Assembly: GCA_902463905.1 (NCBI GenBank)
Contig: CABQHF010000096.1
Span: forward strand, 1-7,699
DNA length: 7,699 nucleotides
Direction: 5' to 3'
Source: an uncultured Faecalibacterium sp.
GTDB taxonomy: Bacteria > Bacillota > Clostridia > Oscillospirales > Ruminococcaceae
Made by a program: the position numbers and the translations under genes. Positions 6,202 through 7,699 of this stretch are shown piece after piece (position 1 is the first letter of the stretch; each line of letters begins with the position of its first letter). Below the pieces are notes generated by a model. The model made no database searches. It was not told the DNA's origin and saw only the letters and a list, made by a program, of their open reading frames with translations.

Positions 6202-6648
6202 ATGGAACCGATCACCGTAAACTATAAAGTTCTGGATGCGCGGGCAAAGGTGCCCGCCTATGCGACCCCCGGCTCTGCCGCCGCCGACCTGTGCGCCGTG
6301 CTGGATGAGCCGCTGACCGTTCAGCCCATGGAGCGGGTGCTGGTGCCCACCGGCCTTGCCATTGAGCTGCCCGGTGCCCACAGTGTGGCGCTGGTGTATG
6401 CCCGCAGCGGCCTGTCCATCAAGCACGGCCTGTGCATGGCCAACGGTGTGGGCGTGGTGGACAGTGACTACCGCGGCGAGCTGAAGGTGCCCATGATCAA
6501 CCTGGGCAAGGAGGCCTACACCATCCAGCCCGGGGAGCGGGTGGCGCAGCTGTGCATTGCCCCGGTGTACACGGCAGCCTTTGTGCCGGTGCAGGAGCTG
6601 GGCGACACCACCCGCGGCGCGGGCGGTTTTGGCTCCACCGGCAAATGA
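6202..6648 (+). CDS. dut: dUTP diphosphatase (dUTPase)
   Basis: The trimeric enzyme hydrolyses dUTP to dUMP and pyrophosphate, keeping uracil out of DNA and supplying dUMP for thymidylate synthesis. All five family motifs are present in 148 residues: PGSAAADL (23-30); ARSGLSIKHG (67-76); NGVGVVDSDYRGEL (81-94), with Asp87 the expected catalytic residue; GERVAQL (111-117); and the C-terminal RGAGGFGSTG (138-147) that closes over the substrate. The length is typical. The ATG at 6202 has GAGG (6192-6195) 6 nt upstream. maf follows after 17 nt, so the two nucleotide-cleaning enzymes are surely cotranscribed. Upstream, the gap to the U32 gene contains a palindromic element and no clear promoter. 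Confidence 0.96.
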   Translation: MEPITVNYKVLDARAKVPAYATPGSAAADLCAVLDEPLTVQPMERVLVPTGLAIELPGAHSVALVYARSGLSIKHGLCMANGVGVVDSDYRGELKVPMINLGKEAYTIQPGERVAQLCIAPVYTAAFVPVQELGDTTRGAGGFGSTGK

Positions 6649-6665
6649 GAGAAAAGGAACGCGAT

Positions 6666-7220
6666 ATGGAACTGATCTTAGCCTCCGGCAGCCCGCGCCG
6701 CCGGGAACTGCTTTCCCTGTATACGACCGACTTCACGGTCTGTGTCAGCGACTTTGACGAGAGCACCGTGACCGCCGACACCCCGGCCCATCTGGTGGAA
6801 CAGCTGGCCCGGGGCAAGTGCCTGGCGGTGGCAAAGGACCACCCGGACGCCGTGGTCATCGGCTGCGACACGGTGGTGGATGTGAACGGGGAAGTGTTCG
6901 GCAAGCCCCACGGCGTGGAGGACGCAAAACGGATGCTGCGGGCCCTGTCCGGTTCCGCCCATCAGGTGCACACCGGCGTGTGCGTGAGCCGCGGCGGCCG
7001 CACCGAGAGCTTTGTGGACAGCTGCAAGGTGACCTTCTTCCCGCTGAGCGAGGAGGAGATCGACTTCTATGCTTCCACAAAGGAGCCCTACGACAAGGCC
7101 GGTGCCTATGCCATCCAGGGCCGGGCAGCCCTCTGGCTGGACCGCATCGAGGGCGATTATTACACCATTATGGGCCTGCCGGTCAGCCGTACTGTACAGC
7201 TGGTAGAGCGTTTTGTGTGA
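6666..7220 (+). CDS. maf: Maf family nucleoside triphosphate pyrophosphatase
   Basis: Maf proteins hydrolyse non-canonical or modified nucleoside triphosphates, and canonical dTTP/UTP in one subgroup, to monophosphates; B. subtilis Maf is also linked to septum inhibition. The 184-residue product has the N-terminal LASGSPRRRELL (5-16), GCDTVV (66-71, with the expected catalytic Asp68), FGKPHG (78-83) and EPYDKAGAYAIQG (140-152), which is the pattern of the dTTP/UTP subgroup. The ATG at 6666 is chosen because AAGGA precedes it by 7 nt and the ASGSPRR motif begins 5 residues later; the frame is open further upstream only as overlap with dut. It lies between dut and mreB. The maf-mre neighbourhood is known from Bacillus, where radC lies between them, but here radC is absent. 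Confidence 0.94.
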   Translation: MELILASGSPRRRELLSLYTTDFTVCVSDFDESTVTADTPAHLVEQLARGKCLAVAKDHPDAVVIGCDTVVDVNGEVFGKPHGVEDAKRMLRALSGSAHQVHTGVCVSRGGRTESFVDSCKVTFFPLSEEEIDFYASTKEPYDKAGAYAIQGRAALWLDRIEGDYYTIMGLPVSRTVQLVERFV

Positions 7221-7255
7221 GAAAAATGGAAAAATGTAAGAAAACGAACGGAAAC
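7221..7255 (+). other. Phased A-tracts upstream of the mreB promoter (possible UP element)
   Basis: A tandem 8-base repeat GAAAAATG (7221-7228, 7229-7236) opens a purine-rich stretch with A-runs starting at about 7222, 7230, 7241 and 7252. Spacing of 8-11 bp is close to one helical turn. This suggests bent DNA or an UP element for the promoter that begins at 7258. Confidence 0.4.
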
Positions 7256-7257
7256 GC

Positions 7258-7286
7258 TTGAGAAAACAGCGGCTTGGGGCTATAAT
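7258..7286 (+). promoter_or_regulatory. mreB promoter (sigma-A type, near consensus)
   Basis: TTGAGA (7258-7263, five of six) and TATAAT (7281-7286, perfect) are separated by exactly 17 bp. The predicted start is near 7293, giving a leader of about 85 nt before mreB. No terminator separates maf from this point, so read-through from the upstream operon probably adds to mreB expression. Confidence 0.85.
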
Positions 7287-7302
7287 ATAACCGTGTTATT
7301 CT

Positions 7303-7334
7303 GCGAAGGACGGCGCAAAACGGCCGTCAGACGC
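7303..7334 (+). promoter_or_regulatory. Hairpin in the mreB leader
   Basis: GACGGC (7309-7314) pairs with GCCGTC (7323-7328) around an 8-nt loop. GCG (7303-7305) and CGC (7332-7334) extend the stem across a symmetric 3x3 internal loop. It is not followed by a T-run and lies about 30 nt before the ribosome binding site, so a role in message stability or protein binding is possible but unproven. Confidence 0.4.
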
Positions 7335-7377
7335 TATGGGATAGATCTACTGGAAACGATGAAGGAGAGACTTTACA

Positions 7378-7699
7378 ATGGGTTTTCTGTCGAAGGACGT
7401 TGGCATTGACCTGGGTACCGCCAATACTCTGGTCTATATGAAGGGCAAGGGCATCATCATGCGGGAGCCGTCGGTGGTGGCTGTGGACACCAAGACCGAC
7501 GAGGTGCGCTGTGTGGGCGGCGAGGCAAAGGCCGTCATCGGCCGTACCCCCGGCAGCATCGTGGCAGTGCGCCCCCTGAAGGACGGCGTCATTGCCGATT
7601 TTGACATCACCACCAATATGCTGGAGAACTTCCTGAAGAAGGCCTGCGGCAACAGCATGTTCTCCCGCCCCCGCGTGGTCATCTGCATCCCGTCGGGCG
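7378..7699 (+). CDS. mreB: Rod-shape-determining protein MreB, N-terminal part (runs off the window)
   Basis: MreB is the bacterial actin that forms membrane-associated filaments and directs lateral cell-wall synthesis. The visible 107 residues include VGIDLGTANTLVYMKGKGI (8-26), the phosphate-1 ATP-binding loop of the actin fold, followed by REPSVVAVD, IGRTPGSIVAVRPLKDGVIADF and RPRVVICIPSG, all typical of MreB. The ATG at 7378 follows AAGGAGAG (7362-7369), and the gene has its own strong promoter at 7258-7286. mreC and mreD would be expected next outside the window. MreB in a family that includes short rods fits the proposed Ruminococcaceae source. The paralogue Mbl cannot be excluded, but the maf neighbour favours mreB. 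Confidence 0.95.
   Translation, partial: MGFLSKDVGIDLGTANTLVYMKGKGIIMREPSVVAVDTKTDEVRCVGGEAKAVIGRTPGSIVAVRPLKDGVIADFDITTNMLENFLKKACGNSMFSRPRVVICIPSG

Noticed and set aside
4005..6215. 736-codon open frame on the minus strand opposite the U32 gene
   Set aside because: Low-complexity Arg/Gly/Ala/Gln/His translation, no family motif, and an antisense position over a well-supported gene. It is a shadow of codon bias.
6552..6665. Upstream extension of maf into dut
   Set aside because: The extra residues are dut read out of frame. The motif LASGSPRR directly follows ATG 6666, which has its own AAGGA.
1..7699. CRISPR arrays, tRNA or rRNA genes, insertion sequences, phage or defence genes
   Set aside because: No regularly spaced repeats, cloverleaf genes, transposase motifs or phage-like genes were seen. 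Apart from the intergenic elements described, the genes are core housekeeping and glucan-metabolism genes.

Overview
The window is high-GC coding DNA from a Firmicute. The likely source is the Clostridia, family Ruminococcaceae/Oscillospiraceae, with Faecalibacterium or a close relative my best guess. That guess rests on the GC-rich codon use, the Gram-positive gene neighbourhood and the protein style (DUF3656-type U32 protein, clostridial glycogen phosphorylase). It is inference, not a database match.

Left side, minus strand (1-3139): an alpha-glucan module. A full glycogen/maltodextrin phosphorylase (glgP, 734-3139) is followed by a strong intrinsic terminator (591-627). The 5' part of a GH13 alpha-amylase-type gene follows at once (1-571, running off the window). 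The GH13 gene appears to start at TTG, and its ribosome binding site lies directly against the terminator's U-tract. The glgP promoter (3246-3274) carries a near-palindrome resembling LacI-family/CcpA-type operators.

Centre (3140-3567): a 428-bp divergent intergenic region. Its left half is AT-rich and holds the outward promoters. Its right half (about 3390-3567) is GC-rich and can fold into nested hairpins with repeated GGGTAACTCG and GGGAAC motifs. It looks like a structured 5' leader of zapA, which I cannot assign to a known RNA family. This is the best candidate for an undescribed element in the window.

Right side, plus strand (3568-7699): zapA (cell-division protein), a U32/DUF3656 protein of the RlhA (23S rRNA hydroxylation) type, dut (dUTPase), maf (nucleotide pyrophosphatase), and the start of mreB (cell-shape actin). 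The first four are closely spaced and have no intrinsic terminator between them, so they probably form one operon joining division, rRNA modification and nucleotide-pool cleaning. mreB has its own near-consensus promoter (7258-7286) behind phased A-tracts, and a hairpin in its leader.

Two intergenic gaps (642-702 and 6107-6177) carry what look like diverged copies of one palindromic element: outer inverted arms enclosing two small hairpins.
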